Source of the DNA: Picocystis sp. L7
Taxonomy: Eukaryota > Chlorophyta > Picocystophyceae > Picocystales > Picocystaceae
NCBI GenBank assembly: GCA_020975725.1
Contig: QXJR01000023.1
Location: 186,001 to 250,000 of the forward strand
Direction: 5' to 3'
Length of the DNA: 64,000 nucleotides
The translations under genes were made by a program, and so were the position numbers. The notes below the pieces were generated by a model. That model searched no databases. It had not been told where the DNA came from and saw only the letters and a list, made by a program, of their open reading frames with translations. Positions 40,676 to 50,300 of the stretch are shown in pieces (position 1 is the stretch's first letter; every line of letters starts with the position of its first letter).

Positions 40676-42568
40676 ATGCGTCGCATTCCATCCGACTCCA
40701 TGCGCTTCGCCATGGCCTTGCTCCTCTTCGCGGCGATGGCGGCGCTGTTGAAGACACCTGGGAGGTGCCGATCGGACGAGAAGACGCTGTGGTCGGTGGT
40801 GGACGCGTCCAGGCTGCTCCAGGCGCCTTCCTGGAGCGTCGCCGCCGTCGCCGCGCCGTGGGATGCGCTCGCACACGAAGCACTGCGCGTGCTGGCGGCC
40901 AGGAACGCCTCGGCGAAGCTCTTCGATGCGAGGAGTGCGGCCGCGGACGGTATGATGCGTTCCCTGAACGTGCGTCCGCCCAGCTTGGTCGTCGCCACGC
41001 GTGGCAGCAGCCGCGTGTTCGCCATCGACGACCAACTTCGAGCCGATGCAGTTGCAGACGCGATCGAAGAAGCGAGGAAGGAGGAGCAGATGCAGCACAG
41101 AAAAGTAGAGAATGATGAAGATCAGGAGGCAATCAATCTCCTGCACGAGAAAATGGAGAGGACGTCGCTCGTGTCTGTGCTGGTGGCCATGGACTGCGAC
41201 CAGGAAAGGTGGGAAGTGTGTCATCAGTTGGACGAGTTCGTAGAAACACATCGACTCAGGACCACAGTCAGCATCCTCTACGCTAAGGAAAGGCGTAGCG
41301 CAACGACACTGTTGGATCGAATGTACCGGGATGCAGGCCGTTCCGATGTCGATCATCTGTGTGCTGATGATGCGGGAAGTCATGGATTGCCGAGAGGCGC
41401 CAACAGGAGCACCTGTTGGAGTGAACCATGGATGCAAAATGGCTGGGATTGGTGCCAAGATGGTGTGGCGATCGTACAAGGAGTGTATTACTTGGCCAGG
41501 AAACCGGCCATAGGAACCTACTGTGCCAGGAAAGACGGGTTCGATACGAGTGTCCTTCGCAGGCAGATCCAACAGTCCTTTAGCTGGCGCGTCCAGGCTC
41601 TGTTGGAGAGGGAATTACGGTTTCCATTCATCAACCCAAAGTTGGCGGGCGGGTCTTCTCATCCTAGCCTTCTCCTCCTTGCAGACCTGCATGCAATTGG
41701 ACTTGTTGGCGCCCTTTCCCGCGCCTCGTTGCGGGCAATCGATCAGTTGGCCGATCGATACGCGAACAATATCAATATTGACATGGACAAACAGCTGTCA
41801 GAAGTCTCCACTTCCTCCGCACGGAGAAACGTTTGCACCACATATGCACCGCACATGATCTTTTATCATTTCAACGCAGATTCGAACACCACAGGCTCCT
41901 GGCTGGCACATTGGTTCCAGTTTTCTGGGGAGCTGCCCGCAGCAGTGATCGTGGATCCGTCCGTTCAAGAATACTACTTGCTGGAGGCGGACACCCTTGA
42001 AGGATCCCTGGAAAGTGGCCGAACAGTGTTGGATACCCTCCAGGTTTATATCGATGGTTTTTTCAGAGGGGCATTGGCCCCTCGCCGCTATGAAGATGAT
42101 GGTTCTGTGCTTCCGGAGATCCGAGCGGGTACGTTTTTGAGGGATCTGAGCCCTGTGAAAGTAGAAGATATTAGCCAACGGGGTTGGGAGATTCTAATCT
42201 TGTACACCTCTACTTCCTGTGGCATCTGCAAGCGGTATTTGGCAATGTTTGATTTTTTGGAGACCCTGCTGACCCAAAGCAAGAGCGAACAGAACCTAGC
42301 TGCAGTTGCGAGTGACAGTTTTGCTTCTGCTCTACAGAAGGTCCGCGAGAGGGGAACGTTGGTGTTGGGGGCGGTTGACTGCGACCGCTTTTTCTGTGGC
42401 CTGGGTGTTCATCCCGTCATTTTTTTTGTAGGCCGAGAGCGAGGGCAAGTGAAGCGCTTTGAAGGCAGCCCTTGGTTGCAGCACCTGTTGGACTTTCTGC
42501 TGGACATGTGGGAGGTGTGTCCTAAGGAAGGCCCACTCGAGGCTGTGCAAAGGTCCGGTGAAACCTGA
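40676..42568 (+). CDS. Thioredoxin-fold protein of the secretory pathway
   Basis: 630 residues from the ATG at 40676. The hydrophobic segment RFAMALLLFAAMAALL (about 10-25) is a signal peptide or anchor. The C-terminal third is thioredoxin-like: WEILILYTSTSCGICKRYL places a CxxC pair at Cys515 and Cys518, followed by VLGAVDCDRFFCGLGVHP, where a cis-Pro loop is expected, and VIFFVGRERG. The middle region may hold further degenerate thioredoxin folds, for example a YCARKDGFD-like region near 290. The CGIC dipeptide is unlike the CGHC of PDI. Function unknown; TXNDC11-like ER redox proteins are the nearest architecture I can think of, by layout only. Confidence 0.75.
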   Translation: MRRIPSDSMRFAMALLLFAAMAALLKTPGRCRSDEKTLWSVVDASRLLQAPSWSVAAVAAPWDALAHEALRVLAARNASAKLFDARSAAADGMMRSLNVRPPSLVVATRGSSRVFAIDDQLRADAVADAIEEARKEEQMQHRKVENDEDQEAINLLHEKMERTSLVSVLVAMDCDQERWEVCHQLDEFVETHRLRTTVSILYAKERRSATTLLDRMYRDAGRSDVDHLCADDAGSHGLPRGANRSTCWSEPWMQNGWDWCQDGVAIVQGVYYLARKPAIGTYCARKDGFDTSVLRRQIQQSFSWRVQALLERELRFPFINPKLAGGSSHPSLLLLADLHAIGLVGALSRASLRAIDQLADRYANNINIDMDKQLSEVSTSSARRNVCTTYAPHMIFYHFNADSNTTGSWLAHWFQFSGELPAAVIVDPSVQEYYLLEADTLEGSLESGRTVLDTLQVYIDGFFRGALAPRRYEDDGSVLPEIRAGTFLRDLSPVKVEDISQRGWEILILYTSTSCGICKRYLAMFDFLETLLTQSKSEQNLAAVASDSFASALQKVRERGTLVLGAVDCDRFFCGLGVHPVIFFVGRERGQVKRFEGSPWLQHLLDFLLDMWEVCPKEGPLEAVQRSGET

Positions 42569-42976
42569 GAGCACCTGGGGTCACCTCTTGTATGAAATAA
42601 GGGCACATTGCACTGCACCTGTCCACCTGGAATCCTTGCTGTTTCCCAGGGCAGAATCCGAAGCCTCCACCCTTCGGGCTTCTGTCCATGTCTCCCTCTC
42701 CCGGTCGGTCGACCAATCCGATCCCTCCACTAAACACACGGACCAATCGGAAGGCCCCGTTGGCTGACAGACATATGCATCGTTACCCGCAGAGGATCGG
42801 AAGGCGACCATATGGGTTCCTCGTCGGGTCGCGCCGTCGATTGGCGTTCTTTTCACTCCCCCTGGAGCATAACGCTCGACGGGAAGTGGCCGCGAGGCGT
42901 CACTCTCGCATCGTGCGCGTCGCGCGCCTTGGTCCTACCTTGCGCCTTTAAGATCGGAGGACGCCTGCTCGTCGCC

Positions 42977-43363
42977 ATGAAGGTGGTGGTGCAGCCACGC
43001 GCGCAGAAGGAGAAGTGGTCGTTGTACTGGAAGGAGACGATGGCGACCAAGACGGAGCTGCTGGACACCTTCGAAGCGGACTACAGCGACGGCACCACCG
43101 TGGCGGATCTCAAGGCGGACGTCGCCAAGCGCATGGGATGGCAGCCTGCAGATCAGCTGCTCCGCTTGGAAGGATTCGAGGAGCCCTGGGAGCTCGCCAT
43201 CTACTTGGGTTCGGACATGGACGATCGAAGCACCTTGGCGGAGTGCGGCCTTTCCGATGGAGCGACCGTCACCACAGTGCGCAAGTTTCTCGTTGCGGAA
43301 GGATGGAAGGTTATGTGCAACGAGGACGAAGACGATAGCGACACGGACGAGGACGACTTCTGA
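42977..43363 (+). CDS. Small ubiquitin-like domain protein with acidic tail
   Basis: 128 residues from the ATG at 42977; the frame is open back to an ATG at 42812 but the extra 55 residues look like leader. The pattern is that of a beta-grasp ubiquitin-like fold: MKVVVQPR as strand 1, TTVADLKADVAKRMGW as the helix, and TLAECGLSDGATVTTV as the closing strand. The C-terminus is a run of Glu and Asp. No Gly-Gly end exists, so it is unlikely to be conjugated. The role is unknown, perhaps an adaptor. Confidence 0.65.
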   Translation: MKVVVQPRAQKEKWSLYWKETMATKTELLDTFEADYSDGTTVADLKADVAKRMGWQPADQLLRLEGFEEPWELAIYLGSDMDDRSTLAECGLSDGATVTTVRKFLVAEGWKVMCNEDEDDSDTDEDDF

Positions 43364-44534
43364 TCTCATCTCTGCACCTGTAACCGTCCTCTTCTTCGAT
43401 CCCTGCCAATGGCCCTGTTCCATCCCTCTCGTCTCCTGGTTGTCTCCTGTCTCTCTGAGAAGCAAAGCTTCGCCTCTTGCTCCCACTTCTCGTGCGCGAA
43501 GCCGGACGATCCCCTTGCAAATGCGGTGCCGCGGACGTCGGTCATTCCGCCATTCGTTGCGCACGAGGATCCATCCCTTCCATCCGAGAAGAAACTCCCT
43601 TTCCTCGCCTCAGGATCACTCTCGGAAGGAGGGACGTGGGGGGTCCGGGTTCGTTCGTATCGAATACCGGATCGAGATCTTTGCTTGAGATATCGATCGA
43701 AAACCGTCTATGGGTATCGATGGAGCCAAGGGGAGGCGGAGATGCACGGAGCAATGGCGGACTGCATCCATCCATCCATCCCTAGGCCATCCCTAGGCCA
43801 TCGGGAACATCCCATGGCATTCCATTTACGTGTTGGTGGTCTAACGTATGACATCCGGTTTTTTCCAGGTGTGTTGGAGGTCCACGGGCACGTCCCTTCC
43901 TTAAACAACTATCCACCTTGTTCAAGTGCATGGAGGAGGACCGTTGTGCACCCCGTGTGAGGACGCGTGTCTCATCCTTGGCGTACACTAGGCCGACATG
44001 GCGAGGACCCAACTTTCCAATTCACCACTCGGGCAAGTCCGCGTGCCTCGGACCAACGCATCCTATCGGCAGCGCTTGCGTACATCCCTTGCCCCTTTCC
44101 AAGGCGGACTTGTCGGTTGTTCGTCAACTCCACGGTTCCAATCCTCCACCCTGGCCCTCCTTTCCACGCCGTCGCATGGAGGCCTCCATGCGCTTCCGGT
44201 TGTTCATGTCCCTATCTCCACATGTGTCTCTACCTCCACATGTGTCTCCATCTCCACGTATGTGTCCACAGGTGTGTCTCCATCTCCACGTATGTGTCCA
44301 CAGGTGTGTCTCCATCTCCACGTATGTGTCCACAGGTGTGTCTATCTCCACGTATGTGTCCACAGGTGTGTCTATCTCCACGTATGTGTCCACAGGTGTG
44401 TCTCCATCTCCACAGGTGTTGTGTGTGAGTGGGGTGGGGAATGCACCATTCGATCCCCATCCCAAGGTGGTGCACCCACTCCTCCCTCACCTTGGACCCA
44501 TTGACAGGGTGGTGGTGTCGGTGTGGGACGTGGA
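43364..44534. other. Intergenic with a minisatellite
   Basis: About 1.2 kb. It contains a short ATCC run near 43770 with a duplicated CCATCCCTAGG, and the minisatellite at 44215-44420. No gene is supported. Confidence 0.5.
44215..44420. repeat. 29/32-bp minisatellite
   Basis: About six to seven tandem units built from CTCCACGTATGTGTCCACAG, each preceded by GTGTCTCCAT or the shorter GTGTCTAT. Unit length alternates between 32 and 29 bp. It lies about 115 bp upstream of the F-box gene and may be in its promoter. Confidence 0.9.
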
Positions 44535-45644
44535 ATGGCGTCCATCACGTCCTTGCCGGACGACGTGCTCTGTCGCGTGCTGGCGCACCTGTCGCATCCC
44601 CAGGACCTGGCCGCGATGGAATGCACGTGCACGTGGACGAGGACGTGCGCGAAACGCGGTGGGACGTGGAAGGAGATGGCGCACAAGGGAGGAGGTGCGC
44701 AGTTGGCGTCCTTGTGTCGGGACCATGGCGAAGCCAAGCGGCTCGTGCGATGCCTCTTTCGCGCGAAAGACGCGCAGCTGGCGGCCGAGGTGATCCGCAG
44801 CTCCTCCGTGGACCGTCCGGAAGAGGACGCGAGGCACGTGCTGCGTCCACGCGCCGCGCATCGACGCGAAAACCGCAGGTTCCGCCATCCTTTGTATTGG
44901 TCTTCGTCAGGAACGCAGCCAGAACACGCCATGTCCGAGGACCATGGCGAAGCGACGGGCGCGAGAAGGAGCGAGGAAGACGTGGAAGGAAAGAGAAGCC
45001 TGGAATGGATCGAAATGCGACTGAACGCGTCCGTGGCGGTGGTGGAAGCGGTGCAGATGCAAGCCTTCCGTGCCGAATTCCAGCGATATGCTCCGCTCTA
45101 CGCGCCCAAATGGGCCAGGTTGGTGCGCCTGAAAGACCTCCAAGACGTGGATGGACACGGGTTCGCAGAAGGAAGCGATCGATGGGAGGCATGGGAAGAC
45201 GACGTGGGATGGCACGAAGTGGAATACACGGATCAAGTGCAGACCTGGTCCACCCCTCGCAGAGAAGCCTGCATAGGCGGATGCGTGCGATTGGAAATGA
45301 GAGGGAAACCGCAGAGGCAAGAAGCAGACGGACTCCATTACACCTGCCTTTCCAGGGTGAGGCTGCTGGGAAGAGCGGTGCGTGGTGTGCGCGTGGTCAA
45401 GGAGGAAGACGGATGGAAGCTGGATTTCGATGCGCTGGACGAAACCATGGGGAAAGGAGAGGACGGACGAGACGAGCAGCATCCACAAGGGAGAACAGCT
45501 TGGTGGGAAGAAACCGAAAGCACAAACAAATGGGAAGGATGGAGGTCCGATCAAGATACGGACAGCGAAGACGAGGAAGTCCAAGTCAATGATTGGCTCC
45601 TGCAAGCGCTCCTGGTGAGACACATGCAAACGGAGAGAGATTGA
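44535..45644 (+). CDS. F-box-like protein
   Basis: 369 residues from the ATG at 44535. The N-terminus MASITSLPDDVLCRVLAHL, followed by a PQDLAAMECTCTWTRTC block, is a good F-box, the SKP1-binding part of SCF ubiquitin ligases. The rest has no WD40, LRR or Kelch repeat. It is charged, with EWIEMRLNASVAVVEAVQMQ and WEAWEDDVGWHEVEYTD, and an acidic DTDSEDEEV near the end. It is a possible substrate receptor whose target is unknown. It converges on the TRM11-ankyrin gene 65 bp away. Confidence 0.75.
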   Translation: MASITSLPDDVLCRVLAHLSHPQDLAAMECTCTWTRTCAKRGGTWKEMAHKGGGAQLASLCRDHGEAKRLVRCLFRAKDAQLAAEVIRSSSVDRPEEDARHVLRPRAAHRRENRRFRHPLYWSSSGTQPEHAMSEDHGEATGARRSEEDVEGKRSLEWIEMRLNASVAVVEAVQMQAFRAEFQRYAPLYAPKWARLVRLKDLQDVDGHGFAEGSDRWEAWEDDVGWHEVEYTDQVQTWSTPRREACIGGCVRLEMRGKPQRQEADGLHYTCLSRVRLLGRAVRGVRVVKEEDGWKLDFDALDETMGKGEDGRDEQHPQGRTAWWEETESTNKWEGWRSDQDTDSEDEEVQVNDWLLQALLVRHMQTERD

Positions 45645-45709
45645 ACGCACGACGCCAAAACTCTTCCTCATGCACACCAAAATAAATAAACAAACCATGG
45701 GATAGGGGT

Positions 45710-47717
45710 TCAATCCCTCCAACGCGTCAACGCCTCAATGCAATCGGCCCGCTTCCAAGCCTTGGCCTCGTCCAAAGGAGATCTCCCGTGGACATCCACG
45801 CAAGACAAGGAAGATGCATCAACCCTGCCCAAAACCTCCAGGATCTCCGCGTGTCCCCAGCGCGCTGCCAAGTGCGCAGGTGTGAGGTGCTCCCGGCAGC
45901 CGGTGCGGCCCTGGGGATCCGCAGCATGGGCCAGCAAGATCTCCACCACCCTGGTCTTCCCGAAACGTGCAGCGGCGCACAGGGGAGTCAGGTCATGGCT
46001 CCCACGTCGCTCCAATGCCAAAGCAAGCAACTCGTGCATGTGAAAGCTGCCCAATAGCAAAAGCAAGCAATGCACGTGCCCGTAACGCGCTGCATAGAAG
46101 ATGGCCGTGCATCCATCAACATCTGGCTGAGCGGCTGCTTGTACGGCTTGGATGCCCCCCCACTCCAGGATCACGGAAATCACGCCCTCGTGCCCGTGCC
46201 TTGCCGCGCGGTGCACTGCACTGCCGCTTCGTCCTCCACTGGCAAAAATATTCGCTCCGTGCTTGAGCAATAGCTTACATACCGTCTCTCTACCGTACCC
46301 TGCAGAAAGCTGGAGCATTGTGCAATCACTGTCCTGGTCTACCTGATTCACATCCCCGCCACTCTCCAGGTACTGCCGAACGGCTAGCACTTGACCGTTC
46401 CAAGCCGCCCTCCAGACGTCAGCAGTAGGTCCGCTCCCTGTTTTGTCTTCGGGTGATGCAATGTTGGATGGGCAGAATCGCCTGCTCCACCTTCTGGTGG
46501 ACTTCAGATCCGCTCCCGGTAGGACTTTGCCTGCATCGCCACCATCACGGGACGTTTTGCCTCCAACACAAAACACCGCCAACGCTCGCTGAACGCCCCC
46601 ATCACGCCCTTCTTGGTGGACGCATTCCAGTTCCAAAGCATCAGATTCGTTCCCCTTGATGACGCTCAGGACGGAAGATAGTTCCACTAGGGCGAACTGG
46701 GGGATCCAGCAAGCGAATCTCCCCCCGCCTCGGAGGACTCTCCGTGCCATGGCAAGCGCCCCATCCAGTATGCGCTTGAGGTTTTCCTCTCCATTCCTCC
46801 CTTGTGCTGGATTGCTGCACGAATCTACAATCTCTGCACGTATCCCATAGGGCAGATCTGACACCATCACATCAAAGGGCATCGACTGACGCGCCCAGAA
46901 TCGGTCGTTTAGGTCTGCACGGACTGCACAGGGCGAGCGTAAGTTGCTCGCCTGAAAATTCCTAACGGTCCATTCCAGTGCTGTGCCATCTCTGTCTGCA
47001 GCAACACACATTGCCGTGTTGCAGCTCAACGCGGCCGCGGCCTGCAGCAAGGATCCAGCCCCGGCGCATGGATCTAGGATGTTATCCATGTACCCGACTC
47101 GTGCCAGGTTCGCAGTCAGCACGGCAAGTTCCGGCTTCATGCTTGTTGGTCCACTGCAGCTTCTCTTCTTCAAGCTTTGTATTGCCTTTCTGGCTCCACC
47201 CTGGGCCACCTGCCATCCCACAACGTACTTTTCAGTGGTTCCTCTCCCCGTTTCATCTTCCCTCTCCACAAGCCACAATGTACCTGCAGAAGCGGCGTAA
47301 TGCATCTGTGCCCATTTCGTCCACTTGCATTTCAACTGCGTTTTCAGTCAGCTCCATCGCTCCTTCGCTTCCCATCGTCGAGCATTTCGAACGCACCGAT
47401 TCGGCACGTTTTCGGCTGCACGCATGCGCTTGGAGTCCGCTGCAGGTCCAGACGCGGCTCTTGCACGTTCCATGCAGCGTCTCGGCGCTCGTCGCCACGT
47501 CCAGCGCGGCGGACACGAGTGCGCATCTCGCAACACTTCGCTGCGCGGTTTGGACGTCGGCGAAGGCGACCGACGAGGCGTTTCCGCGTTCGCACGGCTC
47601 GTGCGCGTCCACCGGACCTCCTCCTTCCGCTTCACACGCGGCCTGAAGCTCCTGCAGCCTCCAGGTGCGCAGTTCGTCGTACTTTCGACCGATGCGCCAC
47701 AGCACAAGCGCTTCCAT
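45710..47717 (-). CDS. TRM11-like tRNA guanosine methyltransferase fused to ankyrin repeats
   Basis: Two exons (47717-47397 and 47335-45710) give 648 residues from the ATG at 47717, chosen because MEALVLWRIGRKYDELRTWRL resembles the TRM11 N-terminus. GPTSMKPELAVLTANLA (about 169) is the TRM11 signature. SAM motif I is ILDPCAGAGSLL (about 193), and the catalytic motif is SDLPYGIR (about 266), with DLPY in place of the usual DPPY. From about 414 to the end there are five to six ankyrin repeats, for example DCTMLQLSAGYGRETVCKLL and HLTPAHLAARWGHAEILEVL. Known: TRM11 with TRM112 makes m2G10 in tRNA. The ankyrin tail is not part of TRM11 in the model organisms I know. Confidence 0.85.
47336..47396 (-). 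other. Inferred 61-nt intron in the TRM11-ankyrin gene
   Basis: On the minus strand: donor GTGCGT, a CTGAC branch-point-like site 17 nt before the end, acceptor ACGCAG, phase 0. It links the N-terminal frame to the methyltransferase frame. A 31-nt or 34-nt alternative also restores the frame but lacks the branch-site signal. Confidence 0.65.
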
Positions 47718-47874
47718 GCTTGCGATCCCATGGGACAACAATGGCCATTGCATCCGCCCTATCCAGGAGCCGAGTGACATGGACCTGTTCCCTGATTGGC
47801 ACCTGTGCACGGACACGAACCGATGCATGTGGAAGGCAATGCAAGGGCTTGAGAGAACAGGCACCGATCCACCT

Positions 47875-49212
47875 TCATGGGAAAATGCGGTCTGCACGTG
47901 CATGCTTCCAGTAGAACCACAGGCCAGACAACTGAATGGTGGAAGAGAGGAGGAACACGCTCACCCACAAACCGCCGGTGATTTGAAGCAAATAGGCAGT
48001 GAGAGGAACGCTGATGATGCCCGGAAGAGAAGCGGCCGTGTTGGTGATGCCTAAAAGCGTGCCGCTGTGCTGCGGAGCGATGTCTACGTGGTTGATGAGG
48101 GCACCGGAACCCACGCTGGTGGCCAGGCTGAGCGCGAGGCTGGCCAGGAACATCGCCATGGCCTTGGTCTGTACCAACGAAAACAAAGGCAGAAACACGG
48201 CCGGACCCATCAAGCCAAGAAAAGTCATCAGCTTGCGCACGGTCAAAATTGGCTTGCCCGACTGTAACAAGCAATCCGCAGCCCAACCACCGAAGATGGC
48301 GGCAAAAGCCATCATCAAATAAGGAAAGAAGGTTATGTACACGCCCGTCTTGTCGATACCAAGCACCTCGAAGCAATACGTAGGAAACCACGAGAGCATG
48401 ATGTACAAGCCCCAGTTGTGACAGAAATGAACCACCAAAATCGCCAACACTGCCGGGTGCCGCAGCAGTCGACAGCAGGAAAAGCTGCCCGCGGTTGCTT
48501 TGCCATCCACCGCATGGCTGGAGGTACCCGGAACGTGCGGGAGCATCTTCTCACACTCCTCAAAGTGCATGCTGTCGTCCCGATCCCCGTATGGTACCAT
48601 ACCGAAGTCGTCCGGAGCGATCCACATCCAGAAGAAGCTCCACACAAAACCCAAGATTGCGTACGAGTAGAACACCGACTCCCATCCGAAGTATCCACAC
48701 AAGAGGGGAGCCGTGAGGAAGGAAAACACAGTCCCCATCATGACACCTCCTTGCACGACGGCAAAGGACCTGGACCTCTCCTCCGGCGGTACAAATCTGG
48801 ACAGGACGTGATACACACAAGGAAAGGCCATTCCTTCGCCCAATCCCATCAGGAACCTGGCTAGGAGCAGGACGGAGATCGATTGCCGGGAGGCGAACGG
48901 TGTGATGTAGGTGAACACGCTCCACCACATCACGGCGAAGTTGAGCACCTGCTTCCCTCCATACTTTTGAGCCAGCAGTCCTCCGACCACTTGCGTCAGT
49001 ATGTATCCGTAGAAGAAGCTGGACAGGATCCATCCTTGCGTGACGGATGACCATTCGTAGGCAGCGGCCATGTGCAGTATGGTGACGCTCATGTTGATGC
49101 GATCCGCATAGCATACGAAGGTGCTGAGCGCGCACAGCGCCACCACGACGTGTCTCTGTTTGATGGGCTTGGAGGTGCGTTTCCACGGCGTCAGGCAGGC
49201 CATGGCGGCCAT
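47875..49212 (-). CDS. Major facilitator anion transporter, SLC17/PHT4-like
   Basis: 445 residues from the ATG at 49212 (a second ATG at 49203). Twelve membrane helices are visible. CYADRINMSVTIL in helix 1 and GWILSSFFYGYILTQVVGG in helix 2 are typical of the SLC17 and plant ANTR/PHT4 group. So are ARFLMGLGEGMAFPC in helix 4 and SWFPTYCFEVLG later. Known members carry phosphate, ascorbate or organic anions across plastid, Golgi or plasma membranes. There is no long transit peptide, so plastid location is not indicated. The substrate is unknown. Confidence 0.9.
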   Translation of the reverse strand: MAAMACLTPWKRTSKPIKQRHVVVALCALSTFVCYADRINMSVTILHMAAAYEWSSVTQGWILSSFFYGYILTQVVGGLLAQKYGGKQVLNFAVMWWSVFTYITPFASRQSISVLLLARFLMGLGEGMAFPCVYHVLSRFVPPEERSRSFAVVQGGVMMGTVFSFLTAPLLCGYFGWESVFYSYAILGFVWSFFWMWIAPDDFGMVPYGDRDDSMHFEECEKMLPHVPGTSSHAVDGKATAGSFSCCRLLRHPAVLAILVVHFCHNWGLYIMLSWFPTYCFEVLGIDKTGVYITFFPYLMMAFAAIFGGWAADCLLQSGKPILTVRKLMTFLGLMGPAVFLPLFSLVQTKAMAMFLASLALSLATSVGSGALINHVDIAPQHSGTLLGITNTAASLPGIISVPLTAYLLQITGGLWVSVFLLSSTIQLSGLWFYWKHARADRIFP

Positions 49213-49485
49213 GTTCGACCTCCACTTTTCTCCTGGAAGGCTTCACCAACGTCAGGCATGCGCGTACGCGCCTCGAAACTCGCAGGAAAGCTTGCAGATC
49301 CTCGCGAAGCGTGCTGCAAGGCGCAACGTTCCGTCGTCGATTGTGAACCACGAGTGCGCTCGCCTTTGCTTAACTCGTTCGTAAACAAGAGGGGGCCCAT
49401 CCGGGGCGAAGGAAACCGCGAATGCCCCCCTTTGGGACCCGGGGGGCCCCTTCGGTCCCCCGAAAAGGGGGGTATTGGGTGTTCT

Positions 49486-49941
49486 TGGATCCTTGGGAAG
49501 GACCTTCCTCAACAGGGTCGTTTCTCGTGACGGTTCGTTGGGGTCGTCCCCCCACGAAGGTAGAGAATATTCTCTCCCACGGTGACGATCGAAGGAAGGA
49601 ACGGCATGGCGTCCACCAATGGCGGTGGATCCACGGACACCGACGCTCAAGACGACCGCCAAGGAAGGAACCAATCGAAAGGAAGACCCAGACTTGCGTC
49701 GGACGCGTTGGGACGCGCCTTGCCGTTGGGTTGCGCGCGTCCACCTTGATTCGAGGAGCGCATCCCATGGGATGGGAAGGGACCCTTCCTCGTGGGGAGA
49801 GATGGAACGTCCATGCAACGCAAGGTGTGGACGCGTTTCGGGCGCGTTCGACGCGGGATTCTCGCGGAATCGGTCTCGACGGACCCGTGGAAACACCGAC
49901 CGATGCGCGAGGCAAATTCTCGTGCGTCGGATGCGGCAACC
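49486..49941 (+). repeat. 456-bp inverted repeat, copy A
   Basis: Near-identical (about 97% by eye) to the reverse complement of 59512-59967, with the same length. It starts TGGATCCTTGGGAAGG and ends CGGATGCGGCAACC. It contains the palindrome GAGAATATTCTC. It has no terminal inverted repeats, and all frames lack stops simply from GC content. It lies between the divergent transporter and pseudouridine synthase genes, with its GCAACC end facing the synthase start 360 bp away. Confidence 0.95.
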
Positions 49942-50300
49942 ATGCGGAAAAGCACCTTTCGAACGAATGTGATCTGAATCTCACCCGGGGCGCCTCGGTT
50001 CGGCCATCTTTGCGTTGCCCGTGGTTCATGCGACACGACCACGTCCGTGCCCGCTCAATCCTCATTGCGTCGTGCATTTTCCATCCATCCATGCAAGAGG
50101 CGAGGTTCCACGAGTTCACCGCGAACAGCGGTTTCCCCTCGCACCCCTCCCTCGCCAACACGTACCCATGTTTACGATCGAGTTCACCCGAACGTCCCCT
50201 CTCGAACTCGCACGAGGAGTTTCCCCCTTCCACGGTTTACGAAAGTTAAGTGGAAGGGTTAAGCGAAGGCGGCGTCCATCACCGACGACGTCGCACGCGG

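Noticed and set aside
49900-50010. Zinc-knuckle-like Cys/His pattern at the end of repeat copy A
   Set aside because: Spacing does not fit CX2CX4HX4C and copy B lacks the second half.
50250-50300. Non-ATG starts (GTG/TTG) for the pseudouridine synthase and others such as 5432, 35938, 44523 and 56914
   Set aside because: Each gene has an in-frame ATG a little downstream that precedes the first conserved residues, as expected in a eukaryote.
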